A stretch of DNA of 64,000 nucleotides from Dongia sedimenti (GTDB lineage Bacteria; Pseudomonadota; Alphaproteobacteria; Dongiales; Dongiaceae), in the NCBI GenBank assembly GCA_030715195.1, contig JAUYVI010000004.1, forward strand, positions 520,845 to 584,844, read 5' to 3'. Position numbers and translations under genes: made by a program. Positions 15,075 through 24,208 of the stretch are shown piece after piece. The notes under the pieces are model-generated. The model was not told where the DNA came from and ran no database searches. It saw nothing but the letters and a program-made list of their open reading frames with translations. Position 1 is the stretch's first letter; each line of letters begins with the position of its first letter.

Positions 15075-15941
<867 letters not shown>

Positions 15942-15965
15942 AATGAGCGACTTCGTCGCGCACTC

Positions 15966-16080
15966 TTTGTTCCCCTCACCCTGTCCCTCTCCCACAAGGG
16001 GAGAGGGGACGCTGATGCCAACGCTCGGTCGAGAGCCCCTCTCCCCTTGTGGGAGAGGGGTTGGGGTGAGGGGTACAAAA
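15966..16080. repeat. Long inverted repeat between the MoxR and VWA genes
   Basis: The left arm is 15966-16008 and the right arm 16036-16080. They are nearly perfect reverse complements, with blocks such as CTCTCCCACAAGGGGAGAGG, and the spacer is 27 bases. Each arm itself contains a smaller palindrome. No open reading frame of note is inside. It looks like a miniature palindromic element inserted in the operon gap. Confidence 0.8.
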
Positions 16081-16106
16081 ACAAGACTCAAGCATAGCGC
16101 TATCTA

Positions 16107-17291
16107 ATGTTCGCCGGCTTCATCACCGCGCTCCGCAACCAAGGCGTCCCGGTCAGCCTCACCGAGTACCTGACCCTGATCGGCGCAATGAAGGCCGGCG
16201 TGGCGCAGCTCGATGTCGAGGATTTCTATTTCCTCGCCCGGTCGAGCCTGATCAAGGACGAGCGGCTGATCGACCGTTTCGACCGGGTCTTCGCGCTCTA
16301 CTTCCACGGCCTTGCCTCGGTCGGCGGCGATATCACCGCCGAGATTCCCGACGACTGGCTGAAAGCCCTGGCCGAGAAATATCTGACGCCCGAGGAGCTG
16401 GCGCAGATCCAGACCCTGGGCGGGCTCGACAAGCTGCTCGAAACCCTGCGCCAGCGCCTGGCCGAACAGAAGGAACGCCACGAGGGCGGCAGCAAGTGGA
16501 TCGGCACGGCCGGCACCTCGCCGTTCGGCGCCTATGGTGCCAATCCCGAGGGCATCCGCATCGGGCAGGACAAGGGCCGCAACCGCTCGGCGGTCAAGGT
16601 CTGGGACAAGCGCGAATTCAAGGATCTCGACGGCGAGGTCGAGCTCGGCACCCGCGCCATGAAGCTGGCGCTGCGCGGCCTCAGACGCTGGGGCCGCGAG
16701 GGCGAGGCCAACGAGCTCGACCTCTCCAACACCATCCGCAAGACCGCGGAGAACGCGGGATCGCTCGACATCCAGATGCGGCCCGAGCGCCGCAACAAGA
16801 TCAAGGTGCTGCTGCTGCTCGATATCGGCGGCTCGATGGATGACCATGTCGAGGAATCGGCGCGCCTGTTCTCCGCCGCGCGTTCGGAATTCAAGCATCT
16901 CGAGACCTGGTACTTCCACAACCTGCCCTATGAGCGGCTGTGGCGGAGCAACCGCCGGCGCACTGACGACTGGACCCCGACCCTGCAGGTGCTGAACACC
17001 TATGGCGGCGACTGGTCGCTGATCATCGTCGGCGACGCCACCATGTCGCCTTACGAGATCACCCAGGCGGGCGGCTCGGTCGAGCACAACAACGACGAGG
17101 CCGGCTCGGTCTGGCTCGGCCGTTTCCTGAAGCACTACCCGCGCGCCGTCTGGATCAACCCGCGCGACCGCGAGCGCTGGGATTACACGAGCTCGGTGAA
17201 ACTTCTGCGACAGCTGATGGGCGACCGCATGTATCCGCTGACCCTCGACGGCCTGGACGACGCGCTCCGGGCGCTGAAGCGACCGCTGTGA
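16107..17291 (+). CDS. CoxE-like VWA domain protein
   Basis: A 394-residue protein of the CoxE/VWA group that works with MoxR ATPases. The first 130 residues are a family-typical helical region (LTEYLTLIGAMKAGVAQLDV). A glycine-rich stretch (GTAGTSPFGAYGANPEG) follows. The VWA domain has a metal-ion-dependent adhesion site in which the usual DxSxS is DIGGSMDD, i.e. the first serine is a glycine. C-terminal features are WSLIIVGDATMSPYEI and the WINPRDRERWDYT block. It starts at the ATG at 16107, after the inverted repeat. The pair probably forms a chaperone-like complex; its client is not in the window. Confidence 0.9.
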   Translation: MFAGFITALRNQGVPVSLTEYLTLIGAMKAGVAQLDVEDFYFLARSSLIKDERLIDRFDRVFALYFHGLASVGGDITAEIPDDWLKALAEKYLTPEELAQIQTLGGLDKLLETLRQRLAEQKERHEGGSKWIGTAGTSPFGAYGANPEGIRIGQDKGRNRSAVKVWDKREFKDLDGEVELGTRAMKLALRGLRRWGREGEANELDLSNTIRKTAENAGSLDIQMRPERRNKIKVLLLLDIGGSMDDHVEESARLFSAARSEFKHLETWYFHNLPYERLWRSNRRRTDDWTPTLQVLNTYGGDWSLIIVGDATMSPYEITQAGGSVEHNNDEAGSVWLGRFLKHYPRAVWINPRDRERWDYTSSVKLLRQLMGDRMYPLTLDGLDDALRALKRPL

Positions 17292-17381
17292 CTGAAAACC
17301 CAGCCGATTAACTCTGTCGCGCGTTGTCCCGCGACGTGCGACATGTTACACGCGCATAAGTCTTTGGCGCTGGGGAATGAC

Positions 17382-18056
17382 ATGGGGATTTCGGCACTCT
17401 TTGCCCGCCGCGCGCTCGGCGCAGCGGCCCTGCTGGTGAGCTTGACCGTGTTCGGCGCCGCGCAAGCCGTGCCGATCTACACCTACACGTTCACGCAAGA
17501 CAATTACCGATACGGCGGCTCGCCGGATGGAATCTATCTCGGGACCGTGACGGGCAGCTTCAGCGGTGCGCTCGATTCCACCGGCCATATTTCGCAGAAG
17601 ACGCTGACCGCGTACCACTTCGAGTTCGGCACCACCGGTAATCCGTTATTGTCCGGGCTGAATTGGTCCAGCACCAAGTCGCCGCTTTTCCTGTCCTACA
17701 TTCCCGGGGATACCGGCTCGTTCGCTCTCATCGACCAGGGGCTCGTGGCCACAGATTTTTCGTACAATCTGTGCATCGGTATCCCGGCAGGTTTCACCTG
17801 CGACGGTGGAAATGCGCGCGGCGCTGTGGCTTCCATCGTGGGTCCGGTTTTCCAACCCGCCATGATCGTTTTCCTCGCTGCAACGAATTCCGTCCCTGTC
17901 CTGGTCGGCTCGGTGGCCGATGTCGGCGACCCGGTCTACCTGGCAACCACACCGATTCCGGCTTCGCTCCTGCTGTTCGGCACGGCCTTCGTCGGCTTGG
18001 GTTCGCTCGCCGTTGTCCGCCGACACGCCCAACGATCGACGGCTGCGGTCGGCTGA
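17382..18056 (+). CDS. VPLPA/PEP-CTERM-type secreted protein
   Basis: A 224-residue protein with an N-terminal signal peptide (ALGAAALLVSLTVFGAAQA) and a C-terminal sorting signal. The latter reads PIPASLLLFGTAFVGLGSLA followed by VVRRHAQR: a short Pro motif, a hydrophobic helix and a basic tail, the VPLPA/PEP-CTERM arrangement. The mature domain is serine/threonine/glycine-rich beta-type with few lysines. Such proteins are processed by an exosortase and associate with exopolysaccharide. No exosortase is in the window. I prefer the ATG at 17382, with GGGGA upstream, over an ATG at 17343 that adds a polar leader. Confidence 0.75.
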   Translation: MGISALFARRALGAAALLVSLTVFGAAQAVPIYTYTFTQDNYRYGGSPDGIYLGTVTGSFSGALDSTGHISQKTLTAYHFEFGTTGNPLLSGLNWSSTKSPLFLSYIPGDTGSFALIDQGLVATDFSYNLCIGIPAGFTCDGGNARGAVASIVGPVFQPAMIVFLAATNSVPVLVGSVADVGDPVYLATTPIPASLLLFGTAFVGLGSLAVVRRHAQRSTAAVG

Positions 18057-18265
18057 AAGCAGCCGCCGGCATTCACTCGCCCATCGACTTTTTGGAACAA
18101 AAAGAGTACAATCCTTTCGCGCCTGGAGACCGCGTGGCCCGGCGCAGCGTCAACCCCGACGGGACCCCGACAGAATGAAATTTGCAGGCGCGCAGGCGGA
18201 CCGGATTTCAGGAGCTTTACCAGGGAGTTGCTGCGCTTTTTCGCCTGAAAACACGGCCGGAACCG

Positions 18266-18994
18266 TCAGGGTAATCCCGCCCAATTTCCGGCTTCGAAGG
18301 CCTGCCGCAATGCCGCCTCGAACGCGTCCGCAGAAATGCCGGAAATGCCCTGCAGCGTCCCCATGCCGTCGCGCCGGAACTTGGTCGATGCGCCGGCCGC
18401 TTCGAGAAATTGCTCCAACCGATCGATCTCCGGATCGAGTGTCCCTTCGGCCCAGACCACCGCATGCACCAGCACCGCCGCCAGCAGAGTTCCGTCTTTC
18501 TGACCCTGCCGTCGGCGCTGGGCGATGCCGATGATCTTGCGGCCGCCGATCGCGATGTCATACCGGCCCGGACAACAACTGCCTGCGATCTCGCCGACCT
18601 CGGCCGTGATGCCGCAACGCTGCAAAGCGGTCAGCATCGCATCGGCGAAGCTCCGGAAGGCCGCATCGATTCCCGGCGCCCGTTCGCGTGGGACTGCATA
18701 TGCGAGCGACACGTTGAGCGTGCCCGCGGTCTGCGGCACCGGCCCGCCGCCGGTGCGGCGCACCACCACCGGCCAGCCGCGTTGCGCGGAGGCTTCGGCG
18801 GCGGCGGCGAACTCCGGGCGATGCGCCAGCAGCGGCGTCACCACCAGGCAGGGGCTGGTGCGCCACAGCCGCAGCACGCCGCGTTCCGGATGCGCCAAGA
18901 CGTCATCCAGCAGCGCCATTTCTCCGGCGATATCGCTTTCGGCGCTCGCCCCCGGCAACCCGCGCCTGATCTCGATCTCTCTCGGGGTATCCAT
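18266..18994 (-). CDS. Lipoate-protein ligase A family protein
   Basis: A 242-residue protein of the biotin/lipoate A/B ligase fold. Diagnostic stretches are RRTGGGPVPQTAGTLNVSLAY (the RRxxGGG motif), then YDIAIGGRKIIGIAQRRRQG, with the conserved lysine after GG. It is shorter than E. coli LplA and lacks the C-terminal accessory domain. It could transfer lipoyl or octanoyl groups to lipoyl domains; a free-standing lipoyl domain protein is encoded 2.4 kb further on. A GTG at 19003 would add three residues. The biological substrate is inferred. Confidence 0.78.
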   Translation of the reverse strand: MDTPREIEIRRGLPGASAESDIAGEMALLDDVLAHPERGVLRLWRTSPCLVVTPLLAHRPEFAAAAEASAQRGWPVVVRRTGGGPVPQTAGTLNVSLAYAVPRERAPGIDAAFRSFADAMLTALQRCGITAEVGEIAGSCCPGRYDIAIGGRKIIGIAQRRRQGQKDGTLLAAVLVHAVVWAEGTLDPEIDRLEQFLEAAGASTKFRRDGMGTLQGISGISADAFEAALRQAFEAGNWAGLP

Positions 18995-19039
18995 GCCGGT
19001 CACCTAGCATGTGGCGACCGACCATGCGAGCCCCCGGCT

Positions 19040-20515
19040 TTAGACCGGCAGGCCGCCGCGCGCCTTGTAGAGCTTCAGGCGTGCCTCGACCTCTTCGATC
19101 GTGACGCTGGTATCGACGATCATGCGCATGACCGCGACCGGCACGCCCTCCGCACCGGCGAAGTTCGGGACCGGTGCAGGCCCGGCAATCGTATCGGCGA
19201 TCGTCCCGATATCCGGAATGTCGGTGCGCATCTTGTCGGAGAGCACGGATTCGAAGGTCGGCGCCACCATGACCCGCTGCCCCAGCCCGGCCGAGACCGG
19301 ATCGATGCCCTGCCAGCGCAGGATGGTGCTGATGAACGAAGTATGGTCGTAGGGATAGGAGGCCGAGGGCGAGCGGAACACCGTGCCGGCCGGAATCCAG
19401 GGCGAGGCCATGATGGTGGGGACCCGCACGCCAAAACGGTCGAACTGGAAATTGTCGGGTGCCGGGCCGCTGTGGCTGTCCGGCTTCTTCGCGCCCCAGC
19501 CGGGATCGGCATGGTCGTAGGTGCCGCCATGCTCGTCGAAGGTGACAATGAGCAGCGTCTTCTGCCAAGCCGGGACATTCTTGGTCAGCGCCTGATAGAC
19601 CTCGGCGACGAACTCTTCGCCCGGGCCAACCTCGGTCGGCGGGTGATAGTCGTTGCCCTGCTTGCCGACCCAACCATCGCCCGGGATTCCCTTGCCGTAG
19701 CCCCAGGAGGGCTCGAGGAAGGTGAAAGCAGGCAGGGTGCCGGCCTTGGCGCGCTCGAGGAACGTGTCGAGCTTGGCGATCTCGGCGAACCGGCCGGGGA
19801 TGACCGCCCGGTCGATCCACGGGAAGGTGTAGTGGGTGAAGCACTGGTTGTTCTGCCAGACATCCTGGTAGTAGAGCCCCCAACTGGTCCCCGTCGGCAG
19901 GGCGTTCCAGATTGTCTTGGTGTCGAACTGCTCGATCGCCTGCTCGTTGGAGTTCTTCACCCGGCCGAGCGAGGTGCCGCAGACGGTGAAGGCGCGATTC
20001 GGATTGGTCTGGGTCGGCACCGAGGAGAACCAGCGGTCGCTGATCGCATAATCAAGCGCCAGGTTGCCCAGCACGCTCAGCTGGGTCGCCCGATAGGCGC
20101 CCATCACCTCATGGAGCGTGCTCCAGTCCTCGTAACTGGCGTCATAGTCATAGGCGAAACCCTTCATCTTCGCCGGCGTGCCGGGCTTCAAGGGAATGGG
20201 GACGTTGCCCCCGCTGTCGCCGAACAGCTGGATGGTCACATGCGCGAAGGGCTCGTGCGGATCGTAGCGCGGCACCCGCATCGGCTCGCTGAAATCCTGC
20301 GTGCCATGGGCGACGTAGAGATCCTTGCCGTCATAGCTGTTGAAGAAGGTCTTCTTGATCAATCCGTCGAAGTCCGGGCTCGATTTCGCCGGTACCAGCC
20401 GTTGCGGCTTGCCGTTCTCGTAGATCCAGCCGGTGACATTGTCGAGGGAACGGTTCTCCAGCATCAGCAGAACGACATGCTCGATCTGCGGCATGATGCG
20501 GCTGAGAGTGTCCAT
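19040..20515 (-). CDS. Phospholipase C/acid phosphatase-type phosphoesterase
   Basis: A 491-residue member of the phosphoesterase family that includes bacterial non-specific phospholipase C and AcpA. The opening IEHVVLLMLENRSLDNVTGW holds the family ENRS(F/L)D motif with its catalytic residues. The distal LIVTFDEHGGTYDHADPG is the second metal-binding block, and SYPYDHTSFISTILRW a further conserved one. No signal peptide is visible from the chosen ATG, which has GAGGAGG upstream; an upstream in-frame GTG/ATG adds 23 unlike residues. It may act in the cytoplasm or be exported by an unrecognised route. The substrate is unknown. Confidence 0.88.
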   Translation of the reverse strand: MDTLSRIMPQIEHVVLLMLENRSLDNVTGWIYENGKPQRLVPAKSSPDFDGLIKKTFFNSYDGKDLYVAHGTQDFSEPMRVPRYDPHEPFAHVTIQLFGDSGGNVPIPLKPGTPAKMKGFAYDYDASYEDWSTLHEVMGAYRATQLSVLGNLALDYAISDRWFSSVPTQTNPNRAFTVCGTSLGRVKNSNEQAIEQFDTKTIWNALPTGTSWGLYYQDVWQNNQCFTHYTFPWIDRAVIPGRFAEIAKLDTFLERAKAGTLPAFTFLEPSWGYGKGIPGDGWVGKQGNDYHPPTEVGPGEEFVAEVYQALTKNVPAWQKTLLIVTFDEHGGTYDHADPGWGAKKPDSHSGPAPDNFQFDRFGVRVPTIMASPWIPAGTVFRSPSASYPYDHTSFISTILRWQGIDPVSAGLGQRVMVAPTFESVLSDKMRTDIPDIGTIADTIAGPAPVPNFAGAEGVPVAVMRMIVDTSVTIEEVEARLKLYKARGGLPV

Positions 20516-20696
20516 GATCGCCTCCTCGCTTCGGGACCGTTGCGGAACGCCGTGCTGTGGAGCGAACCGGAACGGTATTCGCATTCTGTATTAAATACAA
20601 CCAAAAAGATTTCCACGCCACGACCGCATTTCCGCCCCGGAACCGGCGCTATCGGCTGCCATTGGAAAGCCGGCCACTTCATGGAGCCCGAACAGC

Positions 20697-21395
20697 GTGC
20701 GTCTCAACCGCGGCCTGACGATCGTGTCGCTGCTTGCCTTGATCGTCTCGGCCCTCGCGCTCTACGAGGGCTGGCTCCGCATTCCGTCGCGCCTGCTGCC
20801 CTTCGGGCCGGTCGCGCTGGATGAAGAGCCGGGCTGGTTCGCCAACCTCAAGCTGAACAGTCTCGCCGCCGACGGCGCGGCCTGCCGCGCCGCGCTCGGC
20901 CGCTCGGCCCTGAAATTCTCGGCGATGGCCGACCGCAAGATCGGCGCGGAATGCGGGTTCACCGATGTGGTGCGCGCGGATTCAACGCCGATCGCTTTCA
21001 GCCCGCGCCCCGTGGCGACCTGCAGCATGACCGCCGGCCTCTACTGGTGGCAGCGCCGTCTCAACGAGATCGCCGCCGTCGAGTTGAAGTCCAGCATCGT
21101 CAAGATCGACCAGCTCGGCACCTATGCCTGCCGCAACATCAATTCGGCGGCGGAGGGACGGCGTAGCCAGCACGCGACCGCGAACGCGATCGACATCGCC
21201 GCCTTCCACACGGCCGACGGCCGCGTCATCTCAGTGCTGAAGGATTACGGGAAGGAGACGCCGGAGGGCCGCTTCCTGGACGGCGCGCACGATTCCGCCT
21301 GCGGCCTCTTCAACATCGTGCTGGGGCCGAAGTACAATCGGCTGCACGCCAACCACTTCCACCTCGACCTGGGCGGCTTCCGCTTCTGCCGCTGA
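20697..21395 (+). CDS. Extensin-like domain protein
   Basis: A 232-residue protein with a single N-terminal hydrophobic segment (LTIVSLLALIVSALALYEGW) and an extensin-like C-terminal domain. Family blocks visible are SPRPVATCSMTAGLYWW, LGTYACRNIN, HATANAIDIAAFHTADGR and NRLHANHFHLDLGGFRFC. The histidine and aspartate positions resemble those of D,D-carboxypeptidase-like metalloenzymes, so a periplasmic cell-wall role is plausible. The start is GTG, since no in-frame ATG fits. It is convergent with the lipoyl-domain gene, with two bases between the stops. Confidence 0.85.
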   Translation: MRLNRGLTIVSLLALIVSALALYEGWLRIPSRLLPFGPVALDEEPGWFANLKLNSLAADGAACRAALGRSALKFSAMADRKIGAECGFTDVVRADSTPIAFSPRPVATCSMTAGLYWWQRRLNEIAAVELKSSIVKIDQLGTYACRNINSAAEGRRSQHATANAIDIAAFHTADGRVISVLKDYGKETPEGRFLDGAHDSACGLFNIVLGPKYNRLHANHFHLDLGGFRFCR

Positions 21396-21397
21396 GG

Positions 21398-21631
21398 CTA
21401 TTCGAGCTGCGCCACCACGTCGCCGCGCTGGAACGGCACTTCGGGCTGGACCAGGATCTTCAAGCGTCCCGCCTTGGGCGCGGTCAGGTCATAGGACGTC
21501 TTCTCGACCATCAGCTCGGCGATCAGGTCGCCTTCCTTGACCGGATCGCCGTCCTCGAACAGCCAGGCGGATACGATACCCGGCAGGTCCTCCTCCCAGA
21601 GATCCTGGGGCACCACCACCGGAACGGCCAT
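21398..21631 (-). CDS. Free-standing lipoyl domain protein
   Basis: A 77-residue protein consisting of one lipoyl/biotinyl domain. The lipoylation lysine is Lys44 in the turn LMVEKTSYDL, followed by TAPKAGRLKILV and ending with RGDVVAQLE. Normally this domain is the amino-terminal part of an E2 acyltransferase; here there is no subunit-binding or catalytic domain. It is the last gene of an operon with E1 alpha and beta, so it probably receives the acyl group formed by E1. The start at ATG 21631 overlaps the E1 beta stop by one base (TGATG). No E2 core or E3 gene is in the window. Confidence 0.85.
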   Translation of the reverse strand: MAVPVVVPQDLWEEDLPGIVSAWLFEDGDPVKEGDLIAELMVEKTSYDLTAPKAGRLKILVQPEVPFQRGDVVAQLE

Positions 21632-22662
21632 CACGCCTTCCCGAGCGTTGCCCGCGCCGCGGCGGCGATCTTCGCGGCGTCCGGCAGCAGCGGCCGTTCC
21701 AGCGCCGGGCTGAACGGAATCGGGATGTCCGGGAAGGCGACGCGGCGCGGTGCCGCCTTCAGCTGCGGGAACGCCGCCTCGCTGGCGAGCGCGATGATCT
21801 CGCCGGAGACGCCGAAGCTCTGGTAGTCGTCATCGGCGACGACCAGCCGCCCGGTCTTCCTGACCGAGGCCAGCACCGTCTCGCGGTCGAGCGGCACCAG
21901 GCTGCGGAGGTCGATCACTTCGGCCTCGACGCCGTCCTTGGCGAGCTCCGCCGCGGCATCCAGCGCGTGATGCACCGTGGCGCCGAGGCCGACCAGCGTT
22001 ACGTCCTTGCCGGAACGCGCGATCGCCGCCTTGCCGATCGGCACCAGGTATTCGTCCTCCGGAACGTCGTTGATCGCGCCCTTCACCGTGCCGAGCCAGC
22101 CCATGCCCTGCAGCGCCTTGTGGAACATATAGACGACCGGGTTGGGGTCGCGAATCGCGCTCAGCATCAGCCCCTTGGCGTCATAGGCGTTGGACGGCAC
22201 CACGACCTTGAGGCCGGGCAGATGCGCGAAGGTGCCGTAGAGGCATTGCGAATGCTGCCCCGCATCGCCATAGCCGCCGCCGACCGAAGTCATCAGCACC
22301 ATCGGCACCGGCGACTGTCCGCCGGAGAAGTAGCAGTTCTTGGCGGCGAGGTTGTAGATCGCATCCATGCAGACGCCGAAGAAATCGACGAACATCAGCT
22401 CGACCACCGGCTTCATGCCGACGCAGGCCATGCCGACCGCGGCGCCGATGAAGGCGGTCTCGGAGATCGGCGTGTCCTTGACCCGCGCCGCCCCGAACTC
22501 CTCGTAGAGGCCCCGGGTATTGCCGAACACCCCGCCGAGCTTGCCGATGTCCTCGCCCAGCACGAGGACCGACGGATCGCGCCGCATCTCTTCGGCGATG
22601 GCTTCCGCCATGGCCTTGGCGATGGTGAGATTGCGCTTGGTCCGATTGAGCGGCGCGTTCAT
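21631..22662 (-). CDS. 2-oxo acid dehydrogenase E1 beta subunit
   Basis: A 343-residue thiamine-diphosphate-dependent E1 beta subunit of the pyruvate/acetoin/branched-chain type. Family blocks are VLVLGEDIGKLGGVFGNTRGL, then ETAFIGAAVGMACVGMKPV, and the C-terminal half with EVIDLRSLVPLDRETVLAS and VADDDYQSFGVSGEI. It binds the thiamine pyrophosphate together with E1 alpha. Gene overlap with E1 alpha is ATGA, so the subunits are made in balance. The physiological oxo acid or acyloin cannot be named from sequence. The cupin upstream may point to an oxygenase-derived substrate. Confidence 0.9.
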   Translation of the reverse strand: MNAPLNRTKRNLTIAKAMAEAIAEEMRRDPSVLVLGEDIGKLGGVFGNTRGLYEEFGAARVKDTPISETAFIGAAVGMACVGMKPVVELMFVDFFGVCMDAIYNLAAKNCYFSGGQSPVPMVLMTSVGGGYGDAGQHSQCLYGTFAHLPGLKVVVPSNAYDAKGLMLSAIRDPNPVVYMFHKALQGMGWLGTVKGAINDVPEDEYLVPIGKAAIARSGKDVTLVGLGATVHHALDAAAELAKDGVEAEVIDLRSLVPLDRETVLASVRKTGRLVVADDDYQSFGVSGEIIALASEAAFPQLKAAPRRVAFPDIPIPFSPALERPLLPDAAKIAAAARATLGKA

Positions 22663-23645
22663 GCGAACACCTGTTCGAAGGCCGCTTGCGCGGCCGGGAA
22701 GGGCGCCGCGCGCGCGGCGGCGATCGCCTCGGCGACGGCGCTCTGCGCCTCGGCCTGGATGCGCACATCCGCGGCGACATCGATCGTGCCCTCCTGCAGC
22801 AGAAGCTGGCGCAGCACCGCGATCGGATCCTTGGCCTTCAAGCCCACGACCTCGCCCTCGGCCCGATAGCCTTCGGCATCGCCGATGAAGTGACCCTCCA
22901 GCCGATAGGTCTCGATCTCGATCAGGGTCGGCCCCTGTCCGGCGCGGGCCCGGGTGATCGCCGCGCCGGCGACGTCGAAGATCTTCAGCGGATCGTTGCC
23001 GGTGACGCGATGGCCCGGCATGCCATAGGCGGCGGCGCGGAGCGCGTTGTCGGTGACCGAAGTCGAGTCCTTCTTCGCGACCGAGATACCCCAGGCATTG
23101 TCCTCGATCACGAAGACGACCGGCGCCTGCCAGACCGCGGCCAGATTGAGCGCCTCGTGGAAGGCGCCCTGGTTGGCGGCGCCCTCGCCGATGAAGGACA
23201 CCGCCACCCGCTTCTCGCCGCGCTGCCGGAACGCGGCGGCGGCGCCGACCGCGGGCCCCATGCCCTCGGCGATGATGCCGGCGCAGGAGAAGTTCACCTT
23301 GGCGTCGAACAGATGCATATGCCCGCCGCGCCCGCCGGAGAGCCCGGTCTGCTTGCCGAAGATCTCCGCCGCCATGGCCTTGAGATCGACGCCCTTGGCA
23401 ATGGCGATGTGGTGCGGGCGGTGGGTCGCGGTGACGAAATCGCCCTCGTCCAGATGGGCGCAGACGCCGACGGCGCAGGGCTCCTGGCCGTTCGAGAGAT
23501 GCATCTCGCCCGGAATCGGCCCGTTGGCCATGTTGAAGGCCGGCTGCTTGCCCTCGAAATAGGCGGCGGCGATCGCCTCCTCGAAGCGGCGGCTCAGCAG
23601 CATGGTGCGGTACATCCAGCGCCGCTGCTCTTGGCTCGGAGTCAT
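22659..23645 (-). CDS. 2-oxo acid dehydrogenase E1 alpha subunit
   Basis: A 328-residue E1 alpha subunit. The thiamine diphosphate motif is present as VSFIGEGAANQGAFHEALNL (GDG...N type), and the surrounding RGGHMHLFDAKVNF and GMPGHRVTGND blocks are typical. The closest annotated relatives would be acetoin or pyruvate dehydrogenase alpha chains. It begins five bases after the cupin stop, so the two belong to one operon. The ATG at 23645 was chosen for the MTPSQEQRRWMYRTM start; a longer frame upstream overlaps the cupin gene. Confidence 0.9.
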   Translation of the reverse strand: MTPSQEQRRWMYRTMLLSRRFEEAIAAAYFEGKQPAFNMANGPIPGEMHLSNGQEPCAVGVCAHLDEGDFVTATHRPHHIAIAKGVDLKAMAAEIFGKQTGLSGGRGGHMHLFDAKVNFSCAGIIAEGMGPAVGAAAAFRQRGEKRVAVSFIGEGAANQGAFHEALNLAAVWQAPVVFVIEDNAWGISVAKKDSTSVTDNALRAAAYGMPGHRVTGNDPLKIFDVAGAAITRARAGQGPTLIEIETYRLEGHFIGDAEGYRAEGEVVGLKAKDPIAVLRQLLLQEGTIDVAADVRIQAEAQSAVAEAIAAARAAPFPAAQAAFEQVFA

Positions 23646-23650
23646 GGCGG

Positions 23651-24070
23651 TCACGCCGCCTTGGCGTCGAGCTCCGCCGCCTTGTCGGCGAAGTACTTCC
23701 AATCGAGCAGCATCAGGATCGAACCGTCGGGATTGGTGAAGGCGACCGGCCCGTGATTGGTGAACAGCAGCTCGGAATCCTCCAGGAACTCGGTGCGCTC
23801 GTGATAGACGCCGAGCGGCTCGTAGCCGTAATCGCCGGCCTTGGCGGTGCCGGCGCGATAGTCCATCAGGCCCTTGGTCATCAGGTATTCGCCGGCGCCG
23901 TGGTGGAAGTGCGGCGGGAAGGCGGAGCCCTTGGCGCAGCGGAACATCACGGTCCAGGTGCCGGTCTCGGCGCTGGTCCGCAGCACGGCATAGTCGATGC
24001 CCGGCGCGAAGTTGATCCAGCGGCGCTCGCTGTCGCGGCAGAGCAGATCGGCGGGATTGGTGTCGGTCAT
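23651..24070 (-). CDS. Cupin-domain protein, dioxygenase-like
   Basis: A 139-residue single-domain cupin. Two metal-ligand blocks are seen: FPPHFHHGAGEYLMTKGLMDY (HxH with Glu) and the later GVYHERTEFLEDSELLFTNHG (His). The resemblance is to the small cupins grouped with acetylacetone-cleaving or dihydroxyacetophenone dioxygenases, but the reaction is not certain. It is the first gene of the operon with E1 alpha, E1 beta and the lipoyl protein. If it is a C-C bond-cleaving oxygenase, its product could be the E1 substrate; that link is inference. The divergent AraC gene probably regulates it. Confidence 0.75.
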   Translation of the reverse strand: MTDTNPADLLCRDSERRWINFAPGIDYAVLRTSAETGTWTVMFRCAKGSAFPPHFHHGAGEYLMTKGLMDYRAGTAKAGDYGYEPLGVYHERTEFLEDSELLFTNHGPVAFTNPDGSILMLLDWKYFADKAAELDAKAA

Positions 24071-24208
24071 GGTGGCTCCTCCGGTTGGGCGGCTGATTGA
24101 CGAGGGCCGCCCTTTAGCGGAGGATCGTGGGGCGAATGACGGCGCGGGTCTTGCCTCAGCGTGACGGGAAGCTTGACCGAACGTGCCGCGCGCCTGGGAG
24201 AGAGACGC

